From: Methylobacterium aquaticum | GTDB taxonomy: Bacteria > Pseudomonadota > Alphaproteobacteria > Rhizobiales > Beijerinckiaceae | Assembly (NCBI RefSeq): GCF_001043915.1 | Contig: NZ_LABX01000106.1 | Span: forward strand, 1 to 60,044 | Length of the DNA: 60,044 nt | Reading direction: 5' to 3' | Shown: positions 7,999-15,177 of the stretch, one piece after another | How positions within the stretch are numbered: position 1 is the stretch's first letter | Layout: each line of letters opens with the position of its first letter | The notes under the pieces: generated by a model | Seen by the model: the letters and a program-made list of their open reading frames with translations, nothing else | What the model was told of the DNA's origin: nothing | Database searches by the model: none | Program-made: the position numbers and the translations under genes

Positions 7999-8204
7999 GA
8001 CAGCTTCTCCTTCTGCCGCAGGCGACGAGCCGCCTCGCGGGTCTGCATGAACCGCTTGACCGGGGTGTAGGGACGCTGGGTCGCCTTGTTCTCGATCACG
8101 CGGATGGCGTTGAGCCGCTGAGCGGCCTGGCGGACAGCGTTGCGCCGAGCGCCGCGATATGAGCCGAGCGGCCGCGGCTGGCTCGTCTTCGACTTGTCAG
8201 CCAT
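7995..8204 (-). CDS. Small basic protein
   Basis: This is a 69-residue, strongly basic protein (about one Arg or Lys in four residues), probably nucleic-acid binding or unfolded. Its start shares one base with the upstream stop (TGATG) and its stop overlaps the next start (ATGA). The tight packing argues it is a real operon member. Function unknown. Confidence 0.6.
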   Translation of the reverse strand: MADKSKTSQPRPLGSYRGARRNAVRQAAQRLNAIRVIENKATQRPYTPVKRFMQTREAARRLRQKEKLS

Positions 8205-8572
8205 CAGCGCTGTCCCGACCGGTCGAGCGCGATGGCATTGCCTTGGTGCCGGATACGCTGCAGCACGCCACTGGCGACCTGCTGCAGGATCTCGATGGCA
8301 TACCCAGCATCGGGGTTTTCACCGCTGCAAGTGTCGGTGGCGACGCTGTGAACCAGATTTGCGATCAGGTTGATACGCGCCGAATAGACATCGTCGTCCG
8401 ACGCGCCGGCGTTCACTGCGACGGCGGTCTGCCGATAGATCGTCGCCTGGGTCTCGAAGGCGAAGACAGCGATGCGAGCATCGAGATCGCCCGAGGCGAC
8501 GAGATTGTCTGCCTCCGCCTTCTCCTTCGCAAGGCACTCCTCCAGAAATGCCGTGTTGATGCGCTCGTTCAT
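8204..8572 (-). CDS. Hypothetical helical protein
   Basis: This is a 122-residue, mostly helical, acidic protein starting MNERINTAF. I chose ATG 8572 because it shares a base with the upstream stop (TGATG). No family is recognised. One Cys lies near residue 83. It belongs to the leftward early operon. Confidence 0.62.
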   Translation of the reverse strand: MNERINTAFLEECLAKEKAEADNLVASGDLDARIAVFAFETQATIYRQTAVAVNAGASDDDVYSARINLIANLVHSVATDTCSGENPDAGYAIEILQQVASGVLQRIRHQGNAIALDRSGQR

Positions 8573-8961
8573 CAGTGCAGCCCTCGCGATGACAGCGCCT
8601 GAGCCCGGCTGGCGAGCCACAAGCCCATCTGGTCGAGGTCGTCGACCGTGAGCCCGCGCTCGGCGTAGTGCGCCACTCGGGCCGGTACGCCGTTCTGCAG
8701 GTCGCTGATGTGGTGGAAGAGGATCTCGGCCATGTAGGCGCAGACGGCGCTGGTCTGGCGGGGGCCGAGCTGGAGCTGCATGGCGTCGAGCGACGACAGC
8801 ACATGCGAGAAGCCGTCCGGAATGGTCGGTGTGGACGGCGCGAGGACCGTCGTCGGCGGAGTGTTCATGAGTGCCTCGATCGCCCTGGGAATGCGTCGAT
8901 GCACGTAGGCTAGGCGAATATCGTCGTCACCGTCAACCCAAACGACGAAAATATCTGTCAC
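8572..8961 (-). CDS. First gene of the leftward operon, hypothetical
   Basis: This is a 129-residue protein. The reading starts at GTG 8961 (TDIFVVWVDGDDD), which looks protein-like. An internal ATG at 8868 (MNTPPTTV) has a better Shine-Dalgarno (GAGG, 6 nt away) and would give 98 residues. The C-terminal half is helical (TSAVCAYMAEILFHH). It is the first convincing gene after the terminator-containing leader, so its expression probably depends on read-through of that terminator. Confidence 0.55.
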   Translation of the reverse strand: MTDIFVVWVDGDDDIRLAYVHRRIPRAIEALMNTPPTTVLAPSTPTIPDGFSHVLSSLDAMQLQLGPRQTSAVCAYMAEILFHHISDLQNGVPARVAHYAERGLTVDDLDQMGLWLASRAQALSSRGLH

Positions 8962-9511
8962 GCACCCCGATTTCGTGACGCCTTGCGCAGTCAGGCAGAC
9001 GGTGCCACAAAAGGGTGAGGCCCGGGGACGGCAATCCCACGGGCCTCGTCAATCGGGCTGGTGCATAGGCGTGTGCTCCCCGACTGGTAACTGAACAATA
9101 GCATCTGTGCTCGTTCTGTTCCAGTCCGTAAGTGCATCCAGTGCAAAAATCCGGTCGGCAGGGTTCAGGGACGGCAAGTGCCCTGGGCTGAAATCCGCTC
9201 GGCGGGGTTGACGCTGGGGGCGGCCATCCAGGTGAAAGCCTGTGGATGGACAGCGCGAGTACCAGGACGCGAGGCTCCAAACTCGCAGGGCACCGTGAAC
9301 AAGCACGCCCAGGAGCCGGGGACCACCAGTCCCTCAAGAAGCCCAGGCCACACCCTGGTGGTGATGTGGCTGGCAGGCAGAGCGAAGGCTCCCTTGCCGA
9401 CGGTAGTGGCCGTGAGATTGCGTTGAGGGCCTGCGGGTCTTTACTCAACCTCTCTCGCGGGCGCTACCGTGGGCAGACACCTTCATCCAGCTAGAGCTAG
9501 TACCAGTACAT
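8962..9511 (-). other. Long leader of the leftward operon, no confident gene
   Basis: About 550 bp lie between the AT-rich operator-like region and the first gene. A reading frame exists on the minus strand (TTG 9448 to 8933, preceded by GAGAGAGG), but its sequence (many Pro, Cys, Arg) is not convincing. Near 9165-9240 two imperfect copies of a 30-bp unit, 41 bp apart, would encode PSVNPAERI and PSLNPADRI in different frames, the second followed by a protein-like stretch (FALDALTDWNRTSTDAIV) to a stop at 9049. The region may hold small leader peptides or a structured RNA. Confidence 0.45.
9007..9047 (-). terminator. Terminator ahead of the first leftward gene
   Basis: On the minus strand an 8-bp stem (GAGGCCCG at 9017-9024 with CGGGCCTC at 9040-9047) is extended inward by GGGA/TCCC with one bulged base, loop of 6. 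It is followed within four bases by TTTT. This is a good intrinsic terminator placed before gene 8572-8961, so transcripts from the upstream leader should stop here unless antitermination occurs. Confidence 0.65.
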
Positions 9512-9533
9512 GTTATGAGCGCAGCGACATAAC
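9512..9533. promoter_or_regulatory. Inverted repeat GTTATG-N10-CATAAC
   Basis: A perfect 6-bp inverted repeat lies in an AT-rich stretch upstream of the leftward leader. The same GTTAT half-site recurs in the palindrome at 9612-9629. It could be an operator for a regulator other than the main repressor, whose operators have a different sequence. Confidence 0.4.
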
Positions 9534-9583
9534 CGATAAAAGATCAAACAAAAAAATAAAAAGGGGTTTCCGATGGGATGGAG

Positions 9584-9600
9584 TTTCAGGATATAGCACT
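9584..9600. repeat. Direct repeat, copy 1
   Basis: The tract TTTCAGGATATAGCACT recurs as TTTCAGGATGTAGCGCT at 9639-9655, 15 of 17 bases identical and 55 bp apart. The pair brackets the palindrome at 9612-9629. It may be paired protein-binding sites in the leftward control region. Confidence 0.45.
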
Positions 9601-9611
9601 GATACGACGGT

Positions 9612-9629
9612 TGTTATTTAAGCATAACA
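9612..9629. promoter_or_regulatory. Palindrome TGTTAT-N6-ATAACA
   Basis: This is a perfect 18-bp inverted repeat in AT-rich DNA between the two TTTCAGGAT direct repeats. Its half-site GTTAT also appears in the repeat at 9512-9533. It is a probable operator, with the protein unknown; the small HTH proteins encoded at 1347-1613 or 10927-11205 are candidates. Confidence 0.45.
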
Positions 9630-9638
9630 CCCTCTACG

Positions 9639-9655
9639 TTTCAGGATGTAGCGCT
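9639..9655. repeat. Direct repeat, copy 2
   Basis: This is the second copy of the TTTCAGGAT(A/G)TAGC(A/G)CT element, touching the stop codon of the secreted-protein gene. See copy 1 at 9584-9600. Confidence 0.45.
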
Positions 9656-9974
9656 ATTGCCGGCCGCAATCACGCAGACGGGCCGAGAGATCCTCGAAGG
9701 CACGTTGAAACGCACCCGCTTTCTCGACCAGCTCACCCTTGAGCGCGAGCGCGCGGTTCGCGACCTCAGCGTCTTGACCGGTCATCCTCTGGCGGAGCGG
9801 CATCAGCGGCGTCTTATCGAGCTGCTCGAAGAAGACCCGGTTCGAGGCGTTGGCCCGGTCGAACGTGTCGGCGAGCTTCGCGCACGTGGCCTTGTCGAGA
9901 TCGACTTCGGCGGAGGCGGTGAGGGGAGCGCACACGAGGGCGCAGGCGGCGATCAGCGGCATGGCCTGGCGCAT
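9654..9974 (-). CDS. Small exported protein with signal peptide
   Basis: This is a 106-residue protein. The first 22 residues form a Sec-type signal peptide (MRQAMPLIAACALVCAPLTASA, i.e. a basic start, a hydrophobic core and an Ala-x-Ala site). The mature part is a short helical bundle with two Cys (DKATCAKLAD and LRDCGRQ) that could form a disulfide in the periplasm. I chose ATG 9974, directly downstream of the repressor stop; an upstream ATG would put the signal peptide internally. As the gene follows the repressor on the same strand, it is probably expressed in the lysogen and may alter the host envelope. Confidence 0.7.
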   Translation of the reverse strand: MRQAMPLIAACALVCAPLTASAEVDLDKATCAKLADTFDRANASNRVFFEQLDKTPLMPLRQRMTGQDAEVANRALALKGELVEKAGAFQRAFEDLSARLRDCGRQ

Positions 9975-9984
9975 CGCGAAAACC

Positions 9985-10800
9985 TCAGTAGGGGATCGGG
10001 TTGATGAAGGCGGTGACGAAACCGAGGACGCGAACCTCACTGGTCTCGTCGAACAGATCGACGTCCTGCGGCAGCACGATCGGCTTGTGACGGGGGTTCG
10101 AGGAGCGCGGACGGAAGTGGTACTCGCCGTTCACGAACTCGACCTGCTTCACCGTTCGCTCGAAGGTGCTGTGATCCGACGAGGCTCTCTCCAGGACGAC
10201 GATCGTGCCCGGCCGCAATGACAGCGGGACGTCGTCATACGCGATCATCCTGATGTAGCCACCGTCGAGAAGGCCGGCCTGGTCCATGCTGTCGCCCCGC
10301 ACGAGATGCGCTTCCTGGCGCGCGTTCGGAAACCGTGGATCCCTCACGAGAGGAACCACCTCGTCGGTGATGTCGCCGAACTCGTCGCGCTCACGCCAAG
10401 CACCCGCTTCCACGATCCCGACCACTGAAAGAGCCCCGTCGTCATGCCGAGAGGTTGTGCCCCCTCTCGATACGAACGCAGGCTGTCCGTTCTCGTTTCG
10501 TACCACAAGAGGGCTTTGCGGATCGAAATCGGGATCGTCCACACGATCGCCATTTGGGACGAGGCGGAACAAGTCTTCATTAAAGAAATTGGAAAGAGCG
10601 ATAAGCGCTTTAGTCCCTGGGACTTTCGTCTTTCCGCCCGTCAGGGTAGTAAGATAGGTGGGAGACTTGCCGATCTTCTTTGATATATCTCGGCCTGACA
10701 AACCGCTTTTATCAATTAGTTCAAGGATGCGGCGCACGACCGGCGAGAGTTCGTCGGCGGCTTTGCTTTCGTCAGAGTGGCTTTTCGTCGCGTCGGTCAT
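9985..10800 (-). CDS. CI/LexA-like phage repressor (S24 family)
   Basis: This is a 271-residue protein. The N-terminal part (about 20-90) carries an HTH domain (SGLSGRDISKKIGKSPTYLT region, KALIALSNFF). The C-terminal part (about 135-270) is a LexA/UmuD-like S24 domain with the GDSMDQAGLLDGG box holding the nucleophilic Ser and a later GTIVVLERAS segment. It should bind operators as a dimer and may be self-cleaved or induced by RecA. The ATG at 10800 lies 12 bp from an operator, which predicts autoregulation. The Shine-Dalgarno is poor; longer starts in the same frame would read through the operators. Confidence 0.88.
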   Translation of the reverse strand: MTDATKSHSDESKAADELSPVVRRILELIDKSGLSGRDISKKIGKSPTYLTTLTGGKTKVPGTKALIALSNFFNEDLFRLVPNGDRVDDPDFDPQSPLVVRNENGQPAFVSRGGTTSRHDDGALSVVGIVEAGAWRERDEFGDITDEVVPLVRDPRFPNARQEAHLVRGDSMDQAGLLDGGYIRMIAYDDVPLSLRPGTIVVLERASSDHSTFERTVKQVEFVNGEYHFRPRSSNPRHKPIVLPQDVDLFDETSEVRVLGFVTAFINPIPY

Positions 10801-10811
10801 CGGCGCCACAT

Positions 10812-10829
10812 TACCAAATTCGTTCGGCA
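10812..10829. promoter_or_regulatory. Repressor operator 1
   Basis: The site TACCAAATTCGTTCGGCA has the 7-4-7 layout of the family TGACGAA-N4-TTCGTCA. It lies 12 bp upstream of the repressor start. Five similar sites occur in the window (10899, 27560, 27585, 27865, 28591), which supports recognition by one protein. Confidence 0.6.
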
Positions 10830-10898
10830 ACGCTCCTGGCATGATTTTTAGCGGCGGCAGGGCCGGCGATGAAAAATATGCCGGCACCGGGTTGTCGC

Positions 10899-10916
10899 TG
10901 ACGGATTTATTCGTCA
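10899..10916. promoter_or_regulatory. Repressor operator 2
   Basis: The site TGACGGATTTATTCGTCA has two 7-base arms (one mismatch). It ends 10 bp before the start of the Cro-like gene and overlaps its likely promoter (TTGTCG at 10892-10897, 17 bp, CATCAT at 10915-10920). The rightward transcript would have almost no leader. Confidence 0.7.
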
Positions 10917-10926
10917 TCATGACCCC

Positions 10927-11205
10927 ATGACCCACACCGCTCGAACCTACGCCGACGCGCTCCGTGACATCGTGATCCGCATGGTCGACGACCATCGCGC
11001 GAGACACGGCGGATCGGACAGCGGCATCAGCCGGCAGGCGCTTAAGGACAGCGACTTCATCGGCCGGTTACGGCGCGGCGAGAACGTCACCGTCGAGAAG
11101 ATCGCTCGTCTGGAACTCTGGCTCAAGGGGCAACCGGGGGCGGTTCCGACGCCTCCCGTGCCGTCTGATCGTCTTCCTTCTGCTGTTTCTCCGGCTGGAG
11201 CGTGA
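10927..11205 (+). CDS. Cro-like small DNA-binding protein
   Basis: This is a 92-residue protein. Residues 30-70 form a compact helical unit (SGISRQALKDSDFIGRLRRG, ENVTVEKIARLELWL) like an HTH repressor. The tail after residue 70 is proline-rich. It is the first rightward gene, divergent from the repressor with an operator between, the position of Cro in lambdoid phages. An unrelated minus-strand frame (11123-11410) overlaps its 3' end; see findings. The Cro role is inferred from position and fold pattern. Confidence 0.7.
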   Translation: MTHTARTYADALRDIVIRMVDDHRARHGGSDSGISRQALKDSDFIGRLRRGENVTVEKIARLELWLKGQPGAVPTPPVPSDRLPSAVSPAGA

Positions 11206-11318
11206 CGCTCATGGCCTCCTCTGCTTCGGTTGCCGTGTCGGGCCTCGGATCTGTTCCCAGCAGCTCCTGGCCGGTCTCCTCGACCTCGGCTCGTTCCCAG
11301 CGAGCGTCGGCCTCTTCG

Positions 11319-11699
11319 ATGTCCACACCATCGGAGATTACCGTGCGACATGCATCCTCGAAGCCCGGACAGTTGTCCGGTGTCGATCGGACGACCGTCG
11401 CCGAGCGCATCGTCGCGTTCCTGCGCTCCCGGCACCCGTTCAAGACCGCCGAATTTGCCGCCGCCGAGACGAACCTCAAGGCAGAGACGATCCAGAAGAT
11501 CCTCGATCGCGTATCGATGCCGAGCGGCGTGACCCTGATCTACCTCGTCGGCGCCTACGGCCCCGAGTTCCTGGCCGCTGCCATGGGCGACCGCGCCCCG
11601 CAGTGGCTGACCGCCGCCGGTCAGGACGCCGAACTCGCTCGCCTCGACGCCGAGATGGCTGCGCTCAAGGCGCGCCGAGAAGCCCTCGCCAACCGCTAA
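11319..11699 (+). CDS. Hypothetical protein with winged-helix-like region
   Basis: This is a 126-residue protein when started at ATG 11319. The part from about residue 18 (GVDRTTVAERIVAFLRSRHP, FKTAEFAAAETNLKAETIQKIL) resembles an HTH or winged-helix DNA-binding unit, followed by a helical tail (LARLDAEMAALKARRE). The Ser-rich open frame upstream (from 11202) is unlikely to be translated because it mirrors a better reading on the minus strand. No Shine-Dalgarno is clear, so the start is uncertain. Confidence 0.6.
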   Translation: MSTPSEITVRHASSKPGQLSGVDRTTVAERIVAFLRSRHPFKTAEFAAAETNLKAETIQKILDRVSMPSGVTLIYLVGAYGPEFLAAAMGDRAPQWLTAAGQDAELARLDAEMAALKARREALANR

Positions 11700-11742
11700 C
11701 TGCGCGGCTCCCCGGCCGCGCCCGCGTTCCTGGAGTTCCCCC

Positions 11743-11904
11743 ATGCCGCACACCGCCGGCCTTCGCCGATCCGTCGCCGCTGTCCTGATCTCGGTCTGCT
11801 TCTGGTGGGCCGATCGGAGGATGGAGCAGTCCACGCGCTGGATGGAGCGAGCCCGCAAGGCACGGGCCTGGGGCGAACAGACCGAACCGCAGACGCGCAG
11901 CTAA
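11743..11904 (+). CDS. Small protein with N-terminal membrane-like segment
   Basis: This is a 53-residue frame with a short hydrophobic stretch (VAAVLISVCFWW) after a basic start, then a charged tail. The stop is followed immediately by GGAGA and the start of the next gene, so it fits the operon. Too short to classify. Confidence 0.45.
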   Translation: MPHTAGLRRSVAAVLISVCFWWADRRMEQSTRWMERARKARAWGEQTEPQTRS

Positions 11905-11915
11905 GGAGACGCGCC

Positions 11916-12788
11916 ATGGTAGGACGTAAGCGATTGAGCGAGGCTGAGAAGGCTCGCCGTACCCAGGAGAAGGAGGACCGGGCCGCGCAGAACCGCGCCA
12001 GTGCCGCGGTCGAGCGCTTCCCGGAGGACAAGGAGAAGCGTCTGGAGCTGTTCCAGGAGCGCGATGCCCTGGTCACCGAGAGCCACGGCGTGTCCGGGAA
12101 GATGTCGGCGCATCAGAAGCGGATGCGCGAGGTGTTCGGCCATCACCCCATGGCGGTGAAGATCCGCGATGCGATGCTCAAGGCGCGGCCCGGCGAGCGC
12201 GAGGCGATCGTCGCGCAGGTCCGCCTGATGCTGGAGGATGCCGGCTGCGAGGTGCAGTTCGACCTCTTCCACTCGCAGCCGGGAAAGCCCTCCGAGCAGG
12301 ACAACGGCAGCGTGTTCGACCGCGGCGCCGCCGGCGAGCGCCAGGGCCAGGAGCAGTTCGATCCGGCCCGCGCGCAGAAGGCCGCCACCGAGACGGCGCC
12401 CGAGCCCGCCCCGACGCCCGGCATCCCGCTCGACGAGGCCGAGAAGGTCTTCACCAAGAACCTCGCCGCCGCCGAGGCGAGGAAGGAGAAGGGCAAGGGC
12501 GGCCGCAAGGCGAAGGTCGAGCGCACCCCGGCCGACGAGATCCGCGAGGGCACCGCCGAGGCGGACGCGGTCCTGAAGGAGCAGATCGCCAAGTCGGCGA
12601 AGCCCGGTCGCGGTCGCAAGCCGAAGGCCGCGAACACCGACGCACCGGACGATCCGCCGCCGGCCGCCGCGGCGCCCGACATCGACGACGATCTCGGCGA
12701 CCTTGACGATCCGCCGGCCGCGCCTCTGCACGCGAACGACCCGCTGCCCGGCGCCACCAACCATGGCGACTACCGCATCGCGAGCTGA
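11916..12788 (+). CDS. Hypothetical charged protein
   Basis: This is a 290-residue protein. I chose ATG 11916 because AAGGAGA lies 7 nt upstream. Residues 35-105 look folded and helical (ERDALVTESHGVSGKM, KRMREVFGHHPMAVKI, GEREAIVAQVRLML). The rest is rich in Ala, Pro, Lys and Glu, low complexity, and ends in an acidic stretch (DIDDDLGDLDD). Lys-rich segments (KGKGGRKAKVE, GRGRKPKAAN) suggest nucleic-acid contact. It precedes the RuvC-like gene in the replication module. Family not recognised. Confidence 0.6.
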   Translation: MVGRKRLSEAEKARRTQEKEDRAAQNRASAAVERFPEDKEKRLELFQERDALVTESHGVSGKMSAHQKRMREVFGHHPMAVKIRDAMLKARPGEREAIVAQVRLMLEDAGCEVQFDLFHSQPGKPSEQDNGSVFDRGAAGERQGQEQFDPARAQKAATETAPEPAPTPGIPLDEAEKVFTKNLAAAEARKEKGKGGRKAKVERTPADEIREGTAEADAVLKEQIAKSAKPGRGRKPKAANTDAPDDPPPAAAAPDIDDDLGDLDDPPAAPLHANDPLPGATNHGDYRIAS

Positions 12789-12829
12789 CCGCTCGCCACC
12801 GCGCCGCGAGATCGACGGCGGAGCACCTC

Positions 12830-13384
12830 ATGCTGATCCATGCTCTCGATCCCGCGACGCGGTGTGGTTGGGCCCTCGGCCCGGCCGGTGAGACCCCGCA
12901 GTCAGGGGCGATCGTCCTCAAGCAGCCCGGTCAGGATCTCGCACATGCCTGCCTCAACATGGCGGCGCACCTGCGCGGCACGTGGCGGGTCGAGCGCCCC
13001 CAACTCGTCATCTTCGAGAAGCCGATGGACCCGCACGTTTGGTTCTCGCTCTGCAAGCGCACCGGACAGCCACAGAACGCCGCTTCGCTTTCGCTTCAGC
13101 ACCGGCTTGCCGGTGTCATCGAGTGCATGTGCGGCCTCTACGAGATCCAGTGCGAGGGCGTCGACCGCCAGGCGGTGCTGAAGTTCTTCACCGGCAAGCG
13201 ATCCTGGGGCGGGCGCGAGGAGGGCAAGAAGGCGGTGATCGAGCGCTGTCAGGCCCTCACCCTCATCCCGAAGAATTCTCGCGACGATGACCGCGCCGAC
13301 GCCGTCGCGAACCACGCCTATGCCTCCGCGATCTGGGGCCGAGCCCGACCGCGTGAGCTGACCCTGTTCGGCCAGACGGCCTGA
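12830..13384 (+). CDS. RuvC-like Holliday-junction resolvase
   Basis: This 184-residue RNase-H-fold nuclease is expected to cut branched DNA in phage replication or packaging. Acidic residues sit where RuvC-type enzymes need them: Asp7 (ALDPATRCGWA), Glu63 (VIFEKP) and a cluster at 152-157 (DDDRADA). Length fits. It follows the charged protein and precedes the MucR-like gene. Other RuvC-fold families are possible, but the three-acid layout is clear. Confidence 0.85.
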   Translation: MLIHALDPATRCGWALGPAGETPQSGAIVLKQPGQDLAHACLNMAAHLRGTWRVERPQLVIFEKPMDPHVWFSLCKRTGQPQNAASLSLQHRLAGVIECMCGLYEIQCEGVDRQAVLKFFTGKRSWGGREEGKKAVIERCQALTLIPKNSRDDDRADAVANHAYASAIWGRARPRELTLFGQTA

Positions 13385-13413
13385 ACTCCACCGCTCTATC
13401 CCGGGAGAGCATC

Positions 13414-13863
13414 ATGACCGAAGCCAACCCTGCCGAGACCGGCGACAAGTCGCCCGTCCTCAACGCCTCGATCGTCGCCGATCTCGTGATGGCTTACCTT
13501 TCGAACCATCACGTGCCGATCGAGAACGTGCCGGAGATCTTCCAGACCATGGAGGACTGCCTGAAGAAGGTCGGCGCGCCGCCACCGGAGCCGGTGATCG
13601 ACACCAAGCGCACGCCGTCCGAGATCAAGAAGTCGATCACGCCGGACGGCATCACCAGCTTCCTGGACGGCAAGGTCTACAAGAGCCTGAAGCGGCATCT
13701 CACCACCCGCGGCATGACGCCGGACGAGTACCGCCAGAAGTTCGGCCTGCCCGTCGACTACCCGATGGTCTGCACGAGCTACTCGGCCGCCCGGTCCGAA
13801 CTGGCGCGGAGCATGGGGCTCGGCCAGCAGCGGACGAAGGCGGCCCGCCGGCGCGCGGCCTGA
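13414..13863 (+). CDS. MucR/Ros-family regulator lacking zinc ligands
   Basis: This is a 149-residue protein. The N-terminus (residues 18-55) matches the MucR oligomerisation region (IVADLVMAYLSNHHV, ENVPEIFQTM). The C-terminus matches the DNA-binding region (SLKRHL, MTPDEYRQKFGLP, DYPMV). In normal members a Cys stands before LEDGK or LECGG and a second His follows the KRHL helix. Here Ser82 replaces the Cys, Asp85 and His95 remain, and the second His is lost. It probably still binds AT-rich DNA without zinc, as reported for some Mesorhizobium Ros homologues. Host-like global regulators carried by phages may adjust host gene expression. Confidence 0.9.
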   Translation: MTEANPAETGDKSPVLNASIVADLVMAYLSNHHVPIENVPEIFQTMEDCLKKVGAPPPEPVIDTKRTPSEIKKSITPDGITSFLDGKVYKSLKRHLTTRGMTPDEYRQKFGLPVDYPMVCTSYSAARSELARSMGLGQQRTKAARRRAA

Positions 13864-13866
13864 CCC

Positions 13867-14079
13867 ATGCTCAAGCGCCAACGCTTCCAGTCGGTTGGCG
13901 ACTGGTCTGAGCGGGAGCGGCAGAAGGCCGAACTCGCTCAGGCCGCCCGCACCGCCCCAGGTCCGGAAATCCCGCTCTGCTGCGAATGCGGCCGCCCGGC
14001 GATCCCGGCCTGGGGCGACGTCGACGGCACCACCTACGGGCCCTGCCACGTCCCAAGCAGCCTCCGGCGCCCATCCTGA
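13867..14079 (+). CDS. Small Cys-containing protein
   Basis: This is a 70-residue protein with a CCECGRPA motif and a later Cys (GPCHV), so a small zinc-ribbon-like knuckle is possible. It starts 4 bp after the MucR-like stop. No family recognised. Confidence 0.55.
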   Translation: MLKRQRFQSVGDWSERERQKAELAQAARTAPGPEIPLCCECGRPAIPAWGDVDGTTYGPCHVPSSLRRPS

Positions 14080-14103
14080 TCCTCACACCCTGCGAGAACC
14101 GCC

Positions 14104-15177
14104 GTGTCCCAGCACGAGCCTGCTCCCATCAGCCGCCGAGCCCTCGCCAACGACGTCGTCGCGGTGCTCGCCGAGATCTGCGAAGCCCAGATCCGGCTCC
14201 ACGATGCGCAGATCAACCTGCAACAGTCGCAGGCGCGGCTCATCACGATGGCCCGCGGGTTGTTCGACCCCGACGCGCCGGCCGAGACCCCGACATCGAC
14301 GATCGAGACGATCCGGGAGGCAGTCCGGAATGCGCCGGTGCCCCACTCCCGAAACGAGATGCGCCTCGAAGCCTACCAGGAGCGCCGCCAGGAGGTTCTC
14401 CGCCTCTACGCGGAGACCGATCTGCTTCAGCGTGAGATCGCCGAACGGTGCGGTCTGCATTCGGATCGGCCTCACAAGATCCTCAAGGAATTCCGCGCCC
14501 GAGGCGACGAGCGCGTGAAGCAAGGAGATGCGCGCCGCGCCAAGAGCGCCGCGCTACAAGCTGCCACCCAGGGGGGTAAACCGCCTGCAGCCCAGGACGA
14601 AGGGCAGCCGGTGCAAGTCCGGGGAGCCTCCGATGAACGCGCGGCCCTGGGTGGCTCATGTGTACCCGCGCAATCGGAGGAATTCGTCACGGCGTCCGGA
14701 GCGGAGGAGGCCGTCCTACCGGCCGTTGATCCCGTTCCGGCGCCGGATGACGACCCACTCCCGGTCGACGAGTTGCCAAAACGCGAGCCCATCATCCCCA
14801 TCACGAAGCCGAAGCGTGAACCGCCGCCGAAGCCGGTTGCCGCTTCGACGCAGATCCCTCTCGCCCTCGAAGAGAAGCCCGAGCCAGCCGCCGCGCCGGA
14901 GCTGCCGGTCGACCGCGTCATCACCGTGCAAGGACCCATGGTCATCGGGCCGACCGGCCAGTGGCGCACATCCCCGCAGATCGGCCGGACCCTCGCCATC
15001 CTCGCGGACGGCCAGCTCTATGGCCTCGACCGCATGCAGCGGGCTGGCAGATGGACCGATGTGAAGTTCGTCTCTGCCGGCCTGACCGCCTGGGCCCGAG
15101 AGCTAAAGGAGATCGGGGTCGACCTGATCCAGCTCAAGGGGATCGGTGTGCGCCTGGCTCGCCGGGAGATCGCGTGA
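14104..15177 (+). CDS. HTH-containing phage protein
   Basis: This is a 357-residue protein. The N-terminal 55 residues are a helical, Gln-rich segment (DAQINLQQSQARLITMA) that may form a coiled coil. Residues about 95-130 contain a helix-turn-helix-like unit (LQREIAERCGLHSDRPHKIL). A long Pro/Ala/Glu linker (about 140-275) follows, then a C-terminal domain (about 280-357: VITVQGPMVIGPTGQW, LYGLDRMQRAG, RWTDVKFV). It may bind DNA, perhaps at the replication origin or as a regulator. The stop shares a base with the next start. Confidence 0.6.
   Translation: MSQHEPAPISRRALANDVVAVLAEICEAQIRLHDAQINLQQSQARLITMARGLFDPDAPAETPTSTIETIREAVRNAPVPHSRNEMRLEAYQERRQEVLRLYAETDLLQREIAERCGLHSDRPHKILKEFRARGDERVKQGDARRAKSAALQAATQGGKPPAAQDEGQPVQVRGASDERAALGGSCVPAQSEEFVTASGAEEAVLPAVDPVPAPDDDPLPVDELPKREPIIPITKPKREPPPKPVAASTQIPLALEEKPEPAAAPELPVDRVITVQGPMVIGPTGQWRTSPQIGRTLAILADGQLYGLDRMQRAGRWTDVKFVSAGLTAWARELKEIGVDLIQLKGIGVRLARREIA

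Noticed and set aside
8943..8960. Weak match to the repressor operator at the start of gene 8961
   Set aside because: Only 11 of 14 arm bases match and it lies in coding sequence; too weak to count.
9178..9426. Plus-strand frames in the leader
   Set aside because: No ribosome-binding site and unconvincing sequence; opposite to the operon direction.
8933..9448. 171-codon minus-strand frame in the leftward leader
   Set aside because: Pro/Cys/Arg-rich and overlaps gene 8961; kept as part of the leader instead.
13396..14049. 217-codon minus-strand open frame over the MucR-like gene
   Set aside because: Mirrors the clear MucR-like gene; no start signal.
14672..14690. TTCGTCA half-site at about 14684 in gene 14104-15177
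   Set aside because: Single half-site inside a coding region without a partner arm.
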